Assembly (NCBI RefSeq): GCF_029867415.1
Contig: NW_026705489.1
Coordinates: 372,001-436,000 of the forward strand
DNA: 64,000 nt
Direction of reading: 5' to 3'
Origin: Vicia villosa
Lineage: Eukaryota > Streptophyta > Magnoliopsida > Fabales > Fabaceae
Below the pieces are notes generated by a model. That model ran no database searches and was not told the DNA's origin. It worked only from the letters and a program-made list of their open reading frames with translations. Within the stretch, counting starts at the first letter, position 1; the number at the start of each line of letters is the position of its first letter. Below are positions 22,501 through 32,876 of this stretch, piece after piece. A program made the position numbers and the translations under genes.

Positions 22501-23302
22501 TTTTGCCTAACTATAAAAAGAGTATAAGATCTAAGGGTCTTATAACTCATGAATAAAAAATATAAAATAAAGTTCAAATTTAAATCGCACAATGCGCGGG
22601 TTTGCATCTAATACTTTTATAATTTTCTTAACACGTGGGAGAGTGTTTGAATTTAAGTGAAAGGGGTTTTAAATCCTTGGGGAGCATGGATCAAAGTTCA
22701 CCGGTAGTATTAGAAGAAAAGGCATTGAACCAGTAGAGTTCAAATAAGACCAATTTGTACTTCCAACTATTAAGAGTGAATTTCCTTTCTTTTAGTTAAT
22801 GCCCCTTAGCGTAGGTAACTTTGCATCGAAATAGGTTAACAATTCCTATGTTAATTAAATATGCATTTATTCTTCCTGATTCACATACTCACCATTGTCA
22901 TTCACATTATTTCAATATTGTGTTTGACATCTTGTAATAATAAAATGTTACCTTTACTTTTGAATAATTTTTATTTATGTTTAATTTTTTCTAACCTTTA
23001 GACTTAGGGAAAGATACATTCTTGTGTCTCGTGGTTTAAAAAATAAAAATCCGAAATTCATTTTCCCAAAAGTAAGTGGTATAATTCGACATTCCTTAAA
23101 TTTTCTCTAATGTATTATAAGTGTTTGTGTGGGCGCGTTAACCACTATATACATATTGTTTGTAGACGCGGAGATAACCAAATAGATATGCATGTGAATA
23201 TAATGTTATGACATATATTTTAGATATTTTCTCTAGAGACATTAAGAATTTAAGGGTTAAGGTAATCACTTTATCCATATGCATGTAATTTATTTTTGTT
23301 AG
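22501..23302. other. Intergenic sequence
   Basis: No gene or complete repeat is recognised. Confidence 0.4.
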
Positions 23303-23311
23303 TTAAATTAT

Positions 23312-23841
23312 GTGTTAAATATGTTTTAGGTCCCTATAAATATCTCAACTTTCATTTTTAATCCCTATTAAAAAAACTATATATTTTAGTCCCTACAAAA
23401 TTGATATGCATATAATTTTAGTCCCTTCTGTTAAATCAATGTGTATTTTTGAAAGATTATTTTGAAGACATGTTTAGAACGTTATAAAAAGTTCATCTGA
23501 AAAAAAAGAAACTAAAAATTAATTTCTAAGTCAAGATTTTCATTACTTTTATCGTTATCTTTTGAAATTTAAAAAATTCATATTTAATTATTTTTATTTT
23601 TAAAAATTCTGAAATTTGGTAAATAAATGCTTTATTGTATTCTAAACATGTATGAAAAAATTATTTAAAAATTTGAAATTAAAGTTAAAGGGTAATTAAT
23701 AAGTTTTCAAAATTTTAGAAAATAGCAAGGACTAAAACTGCATTCATGAAATTTTTGTAGGGATTAAAATATATTATTTTTTTAATAGGGACTAAAATTG
23801 AAAGTTGAGATATTTATATGGACCAAGAACATATTTAACCC
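23312..23841. mobile_element. MITE family A, copy 3 (530 bp)
   Basis: Left end GTGTTAAATATGTTTTAGGTCC; right end ...CATATTTAACCC. The flanking 9-mers TTAAATTAT and TTAAATTAA agree at 8 of 9. The terminal repeats are of the same type as the other two copies but more diverged. Confidence 0.82.
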
Positions 23842-23885
23842 TTAAATTAATGTTGTTGTCGTTAGCTGGTAAAATGTTTATGTCG

Positions 23886-23915
23886 TTGTTGTTGTTGTTG
23901 TTGTTGTTGTTGCGG
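23886..23915. repeat. (GTT)n microsatellite
   Basis: GTTGTTGTT repeat of about ten units in non-coding sequence. Confidence 0.85.
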
Positions 23916-24124
23916 AGATTTAAAATTAAATAATATTGTTGTGTTATCCTAATTTAAATTTTGTTCAAATTATAAGTGTTTGACAATGAAACTTCATTCA
24001 CACAAGATTTAGATGACATATGTTCATATTGGGCCGACTGCTTTCTATATAAATTATCATTTAATTGACTTTATCTTGGTTTTTGTCTAGTAACCTAGAT
24101 TAGTATTATGTAATTAATGTATGT

Positions 24125-26371
24125 CACTACTATGTAAAAGTTATTTCACAAAGGTTGGAAAAGGAATACCATAACGCCTAACAATATTTGTGAGGTAATG
24201 AATGGTTGCACGTCTAATATTTTCCACCACAGTCAATTGATCGTGATTTTAAGTCAAGTAGCACGCTTCCTATCACAACGATTATTTAAAAAAATTGTTG
24301 TGGTATATATTTAGGTTATGGGTTTGAACCCAGCAACAAGAATTTATCATGACAATACTTAACATTTCACAACGGTTACAAAAGAAAACCATTGTGGTAT
24401 GTATACCTGAGTTTATTATAAAATATGTAGATTTCTTGTTTTTCCCTACACCTTACTAAATAAATACAACCATTAAAATTGATGAAGAAGAAAATAATCT
24501 AAGAATTAAATTATTCTTGAAAAACAACTTAAACAAATAATTGTTTTTCGAATTGCATGCATCATAACTCATATCTCGCTCTTTAACATGTAGAATTTGA
24601 TTCAATAGTCTAAGTCCTTCAGAGCATTTATTCCTTCTCTTCTAGTTTATTTTGAATAACATCAGTTTATTGACTAATTATGAAGAGAAGGAATCAATGC
24701 TATGAAGGACTTAAGTCATTGAACCATATTCTATATGTTAAAAATGAGAGATGAATTATGAGATGGATGCAATTCGAGAAACATTGATTGATCTAAGTTG
24801 GTTTTCGTATATAACTTAATTTTAAGATTATAATTTTCTAAACCAATTTAAATGAATGCATTTGTAGTGAAGGATTAGTCAAACAAACAATCTACAAATG
24901 ATATAATAAACTCAATTGGATATTCTGTCAATATGCATAAGAAAACAATGATGCATGATTCACAAAAACAAAATATTGCTAAGTAACAAGAAGCTTTTTT
25001 CTTGTGACTTAGCAATGTTTTTTGTTCTTGTTCTAAGAAACATTTAACAATATACATTAACATTTATCAACAAAACAACAAAAACACACAACAACATAGA
25101 ACAACAACATCCAACAACAAAATACAACTACAACATAAAATGTTTCACGAACGTATCTTTTATTGAAAAAATTCGTGGAATTAATGTTGAAGTTTATCTA
25201 TTTTATGCTGCTATGAAAATAAAATGCAAGGCGGATGGAGTTTACATAATAGCTTCATATTTTTTGTATTGTTTCTCCATAGCAATACAAACCATATGTG
25301 AACAATAGACAAAATATGCACTTTCTTAAGTTAATTTTCTTTATTCACTTTCCCTAAAAGAAAAAACACCATGAAAAATGTAAAGAGATTTGGAAACATA
25401 AACTACAATCAAATTTAGACCAGATTTCGAAACATAAACACCACGACATTAACAACATACACGAAACATCACCCAATTGAAAAAACAAGAATATCATGCC
25501 AAATGAAAAAAAAAATTCTTTTTAAGAAGAACAAGTGTCATACATGGAACGAATATGAAAAATGGAAGAACTTGATTACCTTTTAGTTTGAAGAAACTTA
25601 TGAGGACGTGTTTGTTGCATGTGGAAGAGAGTGATGATATGGTTTTGTTTTGATAAAAATGGAAGAAAGCTTATGAAGAGGACTAAGAAATATAAAGCGT
25701 ATGAACTTGATTACCTTTAAGTTTGAAGAAGTTTATGAGGACGAGTTTGCTGGATATAGAAGATAAAAATGTTAGGGTTTTAGTTTAAAAGTGACAGCTA
25801 TTCTGTGCTGAAGCTTAATAACCTCGCTAATATATATATATATAACAATGTATGGGATGTTTTATTGAAAACATGTAAATTCTATCACAAAATATGTATA
25901 TAGGTTATATGTCTGTTAAAAACATGTGTATATAGGTTATGTCAAAAACATATTTATATATGTTCTGTCACAACATGTATATATAGGTTCGGTCACAAAA
26001 TATGTATATATACATGTCAAAATAAAAATGATGTAATATAAAAATAAAAATATCTTCCCCACGCGTATAACTCTCAACCGAGAAGAAAAGTGGTGCGCGC
26101 TTTCAAGTTTTGAAAACACAAAAATGCAAGTTTTAGGGATTGAATCCATGATCAATATAACTTTTTCCTCACTTGGTATATCAACCGAGGTGAAAAATGA
26201 CGCACTTACCATGACAGTGAAGTGAAATGTAGGTAAAACCCTTTTTCCACAGTTGAAAAGTGACGCGGTAAAATGAGGTATAATCCATGAACCCATTTGA
26301 AAAATGACGAAGCAAAATGAGGTAAAACCTATTTTTTTCAACGGAGTTAAAATTACTCATTCGTAGTAGTG
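24125..26371. mobile_element. Possible CACTA-like element or pair of element ends
   Basis: The region begins CACTACTATGTAAAAG and ends CGTAGTAGTG, so both termini read CACTACTA inward. The subterminal motifs differ: CACAACGGTT/CCATTGTGGTAT on the left, and CGGTTGAAAAGTGACGC or ATGAGGTAAAACC on the right. The flanking triplets (TGT and CAT) do not match. It may be one element with decayed ends or two unrelated fragments. No transposase frame is visible; the frame at 25937-26341 on the minus strand is a by-product of the right repeats. Confidence 0.35.
24486..24840. repeat. Long imperfect foldback (arms about 160 bp)
   Basis: The left arm 24486-24643 and right arm 24680-24840 are reverse complements with scattered mismatches. 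The best-paired part ends at the loop with TCCTTCTCTTC / GAAGAGAAGGA. The loop is about 36 nt. Further conserved blocks in the arms include TTTTTCGAATTGCATGC and AGTCTAAGTCCTTCAGAGCA. It could be a foldback transposon or the precursor of a young microRNA. Confidence 0.82.
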
Positions 26372-26800
26372 CATGCAGATCTTAACGCTTGGCGTTGGTT
26401 TTCAGGTGGACATTTTCTTAAGGAAGTTGCTACGGATTTTTCTTTTCAAGCTTTGCCTTTAACAACCCAAGACTTGTAAACGACTTTGAACGAGAATGAA
26501 AAACGTAAACCTATATTAGGGTACACCGACATGCTTTTGGTTGTGGTTTAATTGATGATGAAATTATATGGTGGATACAATCTCAATCGCATACTTATGC
26601 TCACAACAATCATTATTTTTATTTGTTGGCGCGGTGAAACATGAATGGACCGAGGTAACCTACCGAATTGTAGAGAGCAAGGAAGTGAAGATCGACCGTC
26701 ATGGATGGACCAAGAGACGTTTGACATGAGTTTCGTCTTCTCCAGTGAATAAAGATTGTACAATAATTTTTGTGAATTTAGTTTTTAAAAATAGAATTAA
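26372..26800. other. Intergenic sequence
   Basis: No feature can be supported. The local GC content is higher than in the surroundings (for example around 26640-26720), but no frame is convincing. Confidence 0.4.
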
Positions 26801-26811
26801 CTTCACTCTTT

Positions 26812-28667
26812 TTCACCTTTTCTTTTTGTGATTGCTATGGAAGGTTTAACCGCTTTAACCAAGAATTCGGTGACGAGGGGAGATTTTAAGCCGTTCAAGT
26901 TTGGAGAAAATGACTTTGTGGACATCCTCCAATTCGCGGATGATACCGTCATTCTAGGTGAACCCACTTATGACAATCTTTGGAGTTTGAAAGTGTTGTT
27001 GAGAGGCTTTGAGATGGTCTCCGGGTTGAAAATCAATTTCCACAAAAGCAATTTTTTTGGAATTCAAATTGGAGAATGGTTCTCTAAATCGGCCACATCC
27101 TTTCTTGCTTGCAAGAGAGGGTCCTTTCCGTTTAAGTTTCTTGGTATATGGGTGGGTGATGGAGCTAATAAGAAAAGAACGTGGAAGGATGTGGTGGACA
27201 ACATCATTTTGAGATTATCAAAGTGGAAGGGTAGAAACATATCAATTGGTGGAAGAGTGACTCTTATTGGATCCGTCCTTAATGCTATCCCTATTTTCAC
27301 TCTCTCTTTTTATAAAGCTCCGAGTTGTATTATCCAAGAAATAAGGGGGCACCTTAGCAACTTTTTGTGGTGTGGAAATGTAAAAAAAAGATGCATTCAT
27401 TGGGTGAAATGGGAGAATGTTTGTAAGCCTAAAGGGAAAGGAGGATTAGGAATAAGAGATGTTGGAGAGATGAATAAATCCCTTCTTCTTAAGTGGAAGT
27501 GTTTTGAAGGAGGACAAGGCAATATGGAGTAGATTTTTGCTTTTGAGATACAAAAACCCGAAACTTAAAGTGTTAGCTTCTTGCAAGGATTCACTTAACC
27601 GGGATGATTCTAGTTGGTGGAGAGACTTAATTCTAAATGATTTCAAAGAAGACAATTTGGGCGATGGCTTTACCGATTGGGTCATTTGTGATTTCAAGCA
27701 AGGAAACAACACTCTTTTTTGGCATAGTTGTTGGTTGGGCGATCAACCTCTTCGTAATTGTTTTCCGTTTTTGTTCGACCGGTCAACCAATAAACTTTGT
27801 GCGGTAGACGATGTAATCACTTGGAATAATGGTAATAGAACTTGGAACTTGGAGGCTATTTTTGGAGATGATTTTTTGGTTTCATCGGAACTGAATAATT
27901 CCATCTTTTACAATGAATTGAGGGAATTAAAGACGCTTCTAGAAGGTGTAGAGCCGAACATTTCGGCAAAGGACAACTTTCATTGGAAACTTACTCCTAA
28001 CGGTATTTTCTCGGTGGCTAGTGTGTCACACTTGGTGTCTAACGCAAAGGAGTTAGCGTGGCCAACTTTCACCATAAAGTTGTTGGATGTTATTTGGAAG
28101 TTAAACTTACCGGCTAAGATCAAGATCTTCTCTTGGAGACTTTTTATCAATAGACTTCCGCTAAAAGTTCTTCTAGCTAATAGAGGTGTGCCTAATCTCT
28201 CATCTCTTGATTGCTCTTTTTGCTCTAACCACCCGGAATCTATGGAACACATTTTCTTCCAATGCCAAGTTTCATTAGCGGTTTGGAAGAGAATTTTTCT
28301 TTGGTTGGGAAATGATGTGGTTCTTTCTTTTGAAGACTTCAAGAACTTCGGGTGCATACAAGACAAGGTGAAAAATAGCAACATTAGAGCCAAATTAAAC
28401 ACAATTTGGTTGGCTTTAATTTGGTGCATTTGGATAATGAGGAATGCCATCATATTCGAAAATGCTTCTTTTAGCTTCGATGTGGTGATCTCAAACATTT
28501 TATTTTATTCTTGGAGATGGGTTTGTAATATTGAAACAAGTATTAGGAGTAATTTTTACAATTGGTATAAACTACCACTTCTATGTACCAACACTTATTA
28601 GTGTTCTCTTGATGTAAGGGTTGCACCCCTAGTACGATTCATATATTCATTGCTTATTAAGAAAAAT
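26812..28667 (+). mobile_element. 5'-truncated LINE with 11-bp TSD (RT to zinc-binding tail)
   Basis: CTTCACTCTTT flanks the insert at 26801-26811 and 28668-28678. The insert begins inside RT, in the SPFLFVIAMEGL block. It has the catalytic FADD (LQFADDTVILGE), the thumb (GLKINFHKSNFFG, then FKFLGIWVG) and WVKWENVCKPK. A second frame (27504-28601) continues with SRFLLLRYKNP and ends with the zinc-binding region (CSFCSNHPESMEHIFFQC). One single-base frameshift near 27500 separates the two frames; otherwise both are open, so the insertion is young. The sequence is close in type to the LINE at 59940-64000. Confidence 0.92.
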
Positions 28668-28678
28668 CTTCACTCTTT

Positions 28679-29298
28679 AAAAATTTTGATTAAGATTTGG
28701 AAGTCATGCCTTCCGAGAAACAGAAAGCCAAACCATTTAACTGAATTAGTAGCTCAAATTATAGTTTAACTAAAATTATTTCCAACCCTCAAAAAGTCAT
28801 TATAGTAAATCTCAATAGTTTTCAAATTTATTTGTTGATGTGGTGTTAACTATGATTTTTAGTTTGTTAGAAATCTATTAGAACATTTACAAATGAATTA
28901 TTTTAACATGGAATCTTGAATAAGGTATAATTTAAAATTAAAAACGTAATTAATTTTTTTAAGGCAGAACATATATAGTTGAACAATTCATAACATTTAT
29001 GGCCAAATCGTTTTTCAAAATACATATTCAACAGATGGTGATTGGATAACTTTACAAAATAGAACATTTTTGAAACATAAGAAATAGGTTTCAAAATTAA
29101 AATTTTATTGGCTAATGAAATATATAAATTTAGGTAAGTATAAAGAGTAACCAAAACTCAATACAAAGAGAACATGAGGTATTAACTATAAATCACTTCC
29201 ATAACAATGATTAAATTGTACCAACCTCTTGCTTATTATTACACATAATCTTATCAGAGAAAATATAAATATTTGGCGACTTCCAAATAACTCGGACA
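28679..29298 (-). other. 3' flank of SABATH copy 2, displaced by the insertion at 29304
   Basis: 29180-29300 matches 7170-7300 downstream of copy 1, and 29130-29175 resembles 57880-57930 downstream of copy 3. The 29304-32828 insertion has separated this flank from its gene. No independent gene is seen. Confidence 0.6.
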
Positions 29299-29303
29299 AA
29301 TTT

Positions 29304-29352
29304 TGATAGAGTAATATATTATTATTATTATTATTCTTAGTATTATTATTAG

Positions 29353-29384
<32 letters not shown>

Positions 29385-29447
29385 GTATTGGGCTTTAATT
29401 GTATTTGGGCTTTTAGTTTTATTATCCATTATGGAGGTTATATAATG
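29304..29447 (+). repeat. Left LTR-like inverted terminus
   Basis: About 144 bp pairing with 32664-32828. After 29447 the two ends diverge, although a second, weaker copy of the same kind (GGGCCTTAGTTTATTATCCATTAG) follows at about 29553. Confidence 0.85.
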
Positions 29448-29772
29448 GACCCGGCGGCAATGATAGAGAGGAGAGTGATATTATTTAAGTTAATTTAGAA
29501 TTTATATTGATGTATTTATGCATTGTAATTTAGTGGGCTCTTCTTAATATTTGGGCCTTAGTTTATTATCCATTAGAAATATTATATATTGTAGTCTCAT
29601 TGAGACATTAGGTATCAAGAAATCAAATGAAGTTTATTTTTATTCCTTTTGTTTTATTTACATTTTAGTGTTTTTCCTCTTTCATTTTAGAGACCCTATC
29701 TCTTTAGTCTTGGTAGGAAAAATCCTTCCTATCAATTGGTGCTTTCATTTCGATCTCATTCTCCCAAATTAT

Positions 29773-31839
29773 ATGGCTGTTCCAGAGTTCTATGGAGAAG
29801 AAGAAGAAGATGTCTATTGGTGGATTCTATGTTTGGAGAAATTTTTCAAGGAGCATGAAACACCCAAATCATTGAAGGTTTTAAAAGCTGTTGGAGCATT
29901 GAGAGGTTTTGCGTTCACATGGTGGATATGGTGGTGTCGTGTTCATCCGAGATATAATTGGGACACATTTACAACAACATTATTATGGCGTTTTAAACCC
30001 GAATGGAGAGAAATTTTACCAATAATGGATGAGGAAATGGAACCAATTTATGAATCAAAGCCACAAAACATGTCTGGAACACAACATAACCATTTTCCTT
30101 CACCTCTTGTTGAAGTAACAAACTTTGTATCAGTAACAGCTGATTCCAACACTAGCGATTTTTGTGACGATGCACCCTTCATTATCCCATCAAAACCCCC
30201 AGACACCTCAACGAATGTGATTTTAAAACCATCCAACAACCCAAAATCCCCACCTCAAACGTTGTTGCTTTCGACACCACTACAATCCCCACCTCCACCC
30301 TCGGCGCCATTTCCACCAGCTAAACCTCCTACTTTGCAAACCTCATCTAAACAGCTACGACCATTAAAATATTCAACTATAGTCTCATCCTTGTCACCAC
30401 CTCCGAAAACACCATTGGAAGCTCCCGAAATCGTCTTACATCAGTCAACGCTGCTGAAACCACCACCTCAATTCAAGGACGGAGTGTTTCATGCTGATGC
30501 TAATTTTGCGATTCCGCCAAAACCACCAGATCAGATTGTTGCTGGGTTTTTATATTGTGGAGAAAGTGAATTCCAAAGGTATATCAATAATTTGTTCTCA
30601 ATTGTCGCCCACCACATGTTTGTTAAAATACCTTCATCTGTTTTGGAAAGTCATGAGCTTATGAGAAACTACTCGCAAGTACCACAATCACACAAGAAAG
30701 AGGTAACATATGTTAATGGAATTATGGTTTCTCATATTGAACCAATGTTTGCATCTACTTCTTCAAATAGTAGTGTTTGTGTATGGGAACTTGTATTTCC
30801 ACTGACAAGCAGTGTTGATTGTAAATTATCATGCTTGGAGTCTGTCTTTGTTGGTTCAAAATCTAAGGTAGCACTATCCATGGCGAAAATGGCGGAACTG
30901 CCTGGATTCATTTCTTATGTCACCCAATCTATTTTTGAAGCACAATCTGGGTTGTTGTCTCATAATCTCTATTTTTCTACTGATAATTTGAATCTCAATT
31001 TTATTCTTTGTTGGAATGATAGAAGTATCTTTTTGTTTCCATGGGGTGAGGCAACAATCACTTTGGTAGAAGAATTAAGTTTGGGAGATTATCTTTTCGT
31101 TCTTAATCCTGTTTGGATCTCACTTGCAACTCATGAAATAAGGAAGGTTGCAAAAATGTTAATGTTTGTATTGAATCTTAGAAGAGACAAAGAGGCATTA
31201 TGGTCTTTAATTGGTGTTGTTGTTAATGTCTCTCATTTCTATCCGCTTAATTATGCGAGTGTTGACTCAGCTAGACAAAACCTTGCTGCCACTTTTGTTA
31301 ATGCTTGGTTTGGTCAAGATATGGTTGTTGCATCAGATTCTTCAAGTAGCGGTTCTTCTGGAAAGTGGCTTTTCAAAAACAAGGGAAATTGGAAGACTAG
31401 TGCTGCAGTACGTCTGGGTATGATTTTACTCTGGGATTTTGACTCTGGACTTGCACATCCTGACAAATACTTCCATAGTAATTATAACCACGTCATTACT
31501 GATGCATTACTGGGAGTTGGAATAGTCAATTGTAGTATTAAGAATTATTGTGATCCTGCAATGACATTAGGTGATTATATACATAAAGAAGAAAGTTCAA
31601 CCAGAATTGCTGCAATTATGGGATTAGGAATTGCATATGCAGGGTCCCAAAATGAGCAATTACGATACAAGTTGGCACCTATTATGGGTGATCCTAAAGC
31701 TTCACTCGATGTGGTTGCTTTCACGGTAATCGCATTGGGCATGTTCTATGTGGGTTCTTGCAATGATGAAGTTACTCAAGCAATTATATTTACGTTGATG
31801 GACCATAGTGAGTCAGAGTTGGGAGAGCCCCTTACATGA
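29773..31839 (+). CDS. Chimeric ORF: gag-like domain, plant-mobile-domain-like motif and RPN1 fragment
   Basis: The frame is open from 29551; the likely start is the ATG at 29773 (MAVPEFYGEEEE), giving about 688 residues. Residues 1-85 of that protein resemble a retrotransposon gag core (WILCLEKFFKEHETPK, ALRGFAFTWW, TLLWRFKPEWREILP). A Pro/Ser-rich linker follows. FLFPWGEATITLVEELSLGDY (near 31020-31110) matches the hallmark of plant mobile domain (PMD) proteins. From SVDSARQNLAATFV (31258) to the end, the sequence matches the proteasome base subunit RPN1, including PC-repeat blocks RIAAIMGLGIAYAGSQNEQ and SLDVVAFTVIALGMFYVGSC. It terminates at a TGA where the RPN1 match continues (LLPIGLGLLYIEKQESV). 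The frame is otherwise uninterrupted over 2 kb. No function is known. Confidence 0.75.
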   Translation: MAVPEFYGEEEEDVYWWILCLEKFFKEHETPKSLKVLKAVGALRGFAFTWWIWWCRVHPRYNWDTFTTTLLWRFKPEWREILPIMDEEMEPIYESKPQNMSGTQHNHFPSPLVEVTNFVSVTADSNTSDFCDDAPFIIPSKPPDTSTNVILKPSNNPKSPPQTLLLSTPLQSPPPPSAPFPPAKPPTLQTSSKQLRPLKYSTIVSSLSPPPKTPLEAPEIVLHQSTLLKPPPQFKDGVFHADANFAIPPKPPDQIVAGFLYCGESEFQRYINNLFSIVAHHMFVKIPSSVLESHELMRNYSQVPQSHKKEVTYVNGIMVSHIEPMFASTSSNSSVCVWELVFPLTSSVDCKLSCLESVFVGSKSKVALSMAKMAELPGFISYVTQSIFEAQSGLLSHNLYFSTDNLNLNFILCWNDRSIFLFPWGEATITLVEELSLGDYLFVLNPVWISLATHEIRKVAKMLMFVLNLRRDKEALWSLIGVVVNVSHFYPLNYASVDSARQNLAATFVNAWFGQDMVVASDSSSSGSSGKWLFKNKGNWKTSAAVRLGMILLWDFDSGLAHPDKYFHSNYNHVITDALLGVGIVNCSIKNYCDPAMTLGDYIHKEESSTRIAAIMGLGIAYAGSQNEQLRYKLAPIMGDPKASLDVVAFTVIALGMFYVGSCNDEVTQAIIFTLMDHSESELGEPLT

Positions 31840-31892
31840 CTACTACCAATTGGCCTTGGTCTTCTTTATATTGAGAAGCAGGAAAGTGTGGG
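31258..31892 (+). pseudogene. Captured fragment of 26S proteasome subunit RPN1 (PSMD2-like)
   Basis: About 210 residues of the middle of RPN1 are recognisable, from SVDSARQNLAATFVNA through WLFKNKGNWKTSAAV, LLGVGIVNCSIKN and the PC repeats to GLLYIEKQESV. A premature TGA at 31837-31839 sits inside the match. No intron is seen across this span, which points to capture from RNA. Short losses compared with the usual RPN1 are visible, for example near NAWFGQD. It lacks most of the gene and cannot replace the proteasome subunit. Confidence 0.85.
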
Positions 31893-31900
31893 TTTGATTT

Positions 31901-32536
31901 CTATTTTTGATGGTGGTGTGAGTAATTCAGGTTATGGTTTGGCTTCGGCTTCAGTTTCAGCTTCAGGTGTATCATTACAAAAGAGATTGGAATTTTCGCC
32001 GGAGTTGTTGCCGGAGATATCACTGAGGATGATATTTGTGAAACAAAAACTTTTTTGATTCCTTCATTTTCTTCCTCCATGTGTTTTTTCATAGTGCTCA
32101 GAACATATTTCTCTTTCCATTTTTCTTGTGTTTTTTTGAATGAATTAGAAAGATTCTGAATTTGTTCTTTCAACTCCTCTCTAGATCTGTTAGAGATTTC
32201 ATGAGTTTCGGTTATATATTGTTTTAGAGTTTCAACTTGTGAATAGAAATCTTGAGGTAAAGGTGTTGAAATATGGTTAGGTGATGAAGGTGTTGGGTGT
32301 GTGACCATGGACTCATAAGGATAAGAGAAGGTGAAGAGTGGTTGTTGATGTGAATCGGAAATGATGTGGTGTTGTTGGTATGGAATGAAGGTTGGAAATG
32401 GAAGATTTATGGATGGGTAATAACATGTGTGATATTGGTTTTCGGATGGAGGAATGAAGGTGTTGTGTTGTTGTTGATATGGAATGTAGCAAGAATATGC
32501 CATAGAAGAGGTTGAGTGCAAGAATGAAAGCACCAA
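31901..32536 (-). CDS. Minus-strand ORF of the composite element, coiled-coil protein of unknown function
   Basis: 211 residues; the more likely start is the second ATG (MAYSCYIPYQQQHNTF, near 32503). The N-terminal half is rich in Tyr, Gln, Pro and His. The middle is a charged helix (LKQYITETHEISNRSREELKEQIQNL, then KWKEKYVLSTMKKHMEEENEG) likely to form a coiled coil. The C-terminus is a low-complexity Lys/Pro/His tail. It begins just inside the right LTR-like end after the ATTGGTGCTTTCATT word, the position of a gag-type ORF in a minus-oriented retroelement. No family was recognised. Confidence 0.45.
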   Translation of the reverse strand: MVLSFLHSTSSMAYSCYIPYQQQHNTFIPPSENQYHTCYYPSINLPFPTFIPYQQHHIISDSHQQPLFTFSYPYESMVTHPTPSSPNHISTPLPQDFYSQVETLKQYITETHEISNRSREELKEQIQNLSNSFKKTQEKWKEKYVLSTMKKHMEEENEGIKKVFVSQISSSVISPATTPAKIPISFVMIHLKLKLKPKPNHNLNYSHHHQK

Positions 32537-32663
32537 TTGTTAGGATGCTAAACCTAAACCCTAACAAACTAAGAAAAAACTGTAAAATAAAAGAGACAAA
32601 TAAAACTAAGAAAAATAAAGTTCATTTCTTTTCATTCATATTTCAAATGTGTCAAAGACACTA

Positions 32664-32726
32664 CATTATATAACCTCCATAATGGATAATAAAACTAAAA
32701 GCCCAAATACAATTAAAGCCCAATAC

Positions 32727-32791
<65 letters not shown>

Positions 32792-32828
32792 CTAAGAATA
32801 ATAATAATAATAATATATTACTCTATAA
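32664..32828 (-). repeat. Right LTR-like inverted terminus
   Basis: Reverse complement of the left terminus, with a longer (ATT)n tract and a T in place of G at the second base (TTATAGAG against TGATAGAG). Confidence 0.85.
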
Positions 32829-32876
32829 AATTTGAAATTCATTTAGAAAATATTAACCAAAAACAAAATGATTTGC

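Larger units (their letters stand above)
29304..32828. mobile_element. Composite element with inverted LTR-like ends, 5-bp TSD and captured host sequence
   Basis: The ends are inverted copies of one LTR-like sequence: TGATAGAGTAATATATT, an (ATT)n tract, GGGCTTTAATTGTATTTGGGC and GAGGTTATATAATG (29304-29447, against 32664-32828 on the minus strand). AATTT flanks both sides (29299-29303 and 32829-32833), matching the 5-bp TSD of LTR retrotransposons. Just inside each end lies the same primer-site-like word, ATTGGTGCTTTCATT, in opposite orientations (near 29739 and 32529). Between them are a long plus-strand ORF and a minus-strand ORF. The target is the 3' flank of SABATH copy 2. The termini suggest either two oppositely oriented relatives recombined into one unit or a genuine inverted-LTR mobile unit. 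Confidence 0.75.

Noticed and set aside
25937..26341. Minus-strand ORF of 134 residues
   Set aside because: Covers the repeated GAAAAGTGACGC region; no domain or homologous wording.
24125..26371. Confirmed CACTA element
   Set aside because: Ends look right but the flanking triplets differ and the two subterminal regions are unlike each other, so it is kept only as a low-confidence candidate.
27980..28498. Minus-strand ORF of 172 residues
   Set aside because: Antisense to the LINE zinc-binding region.
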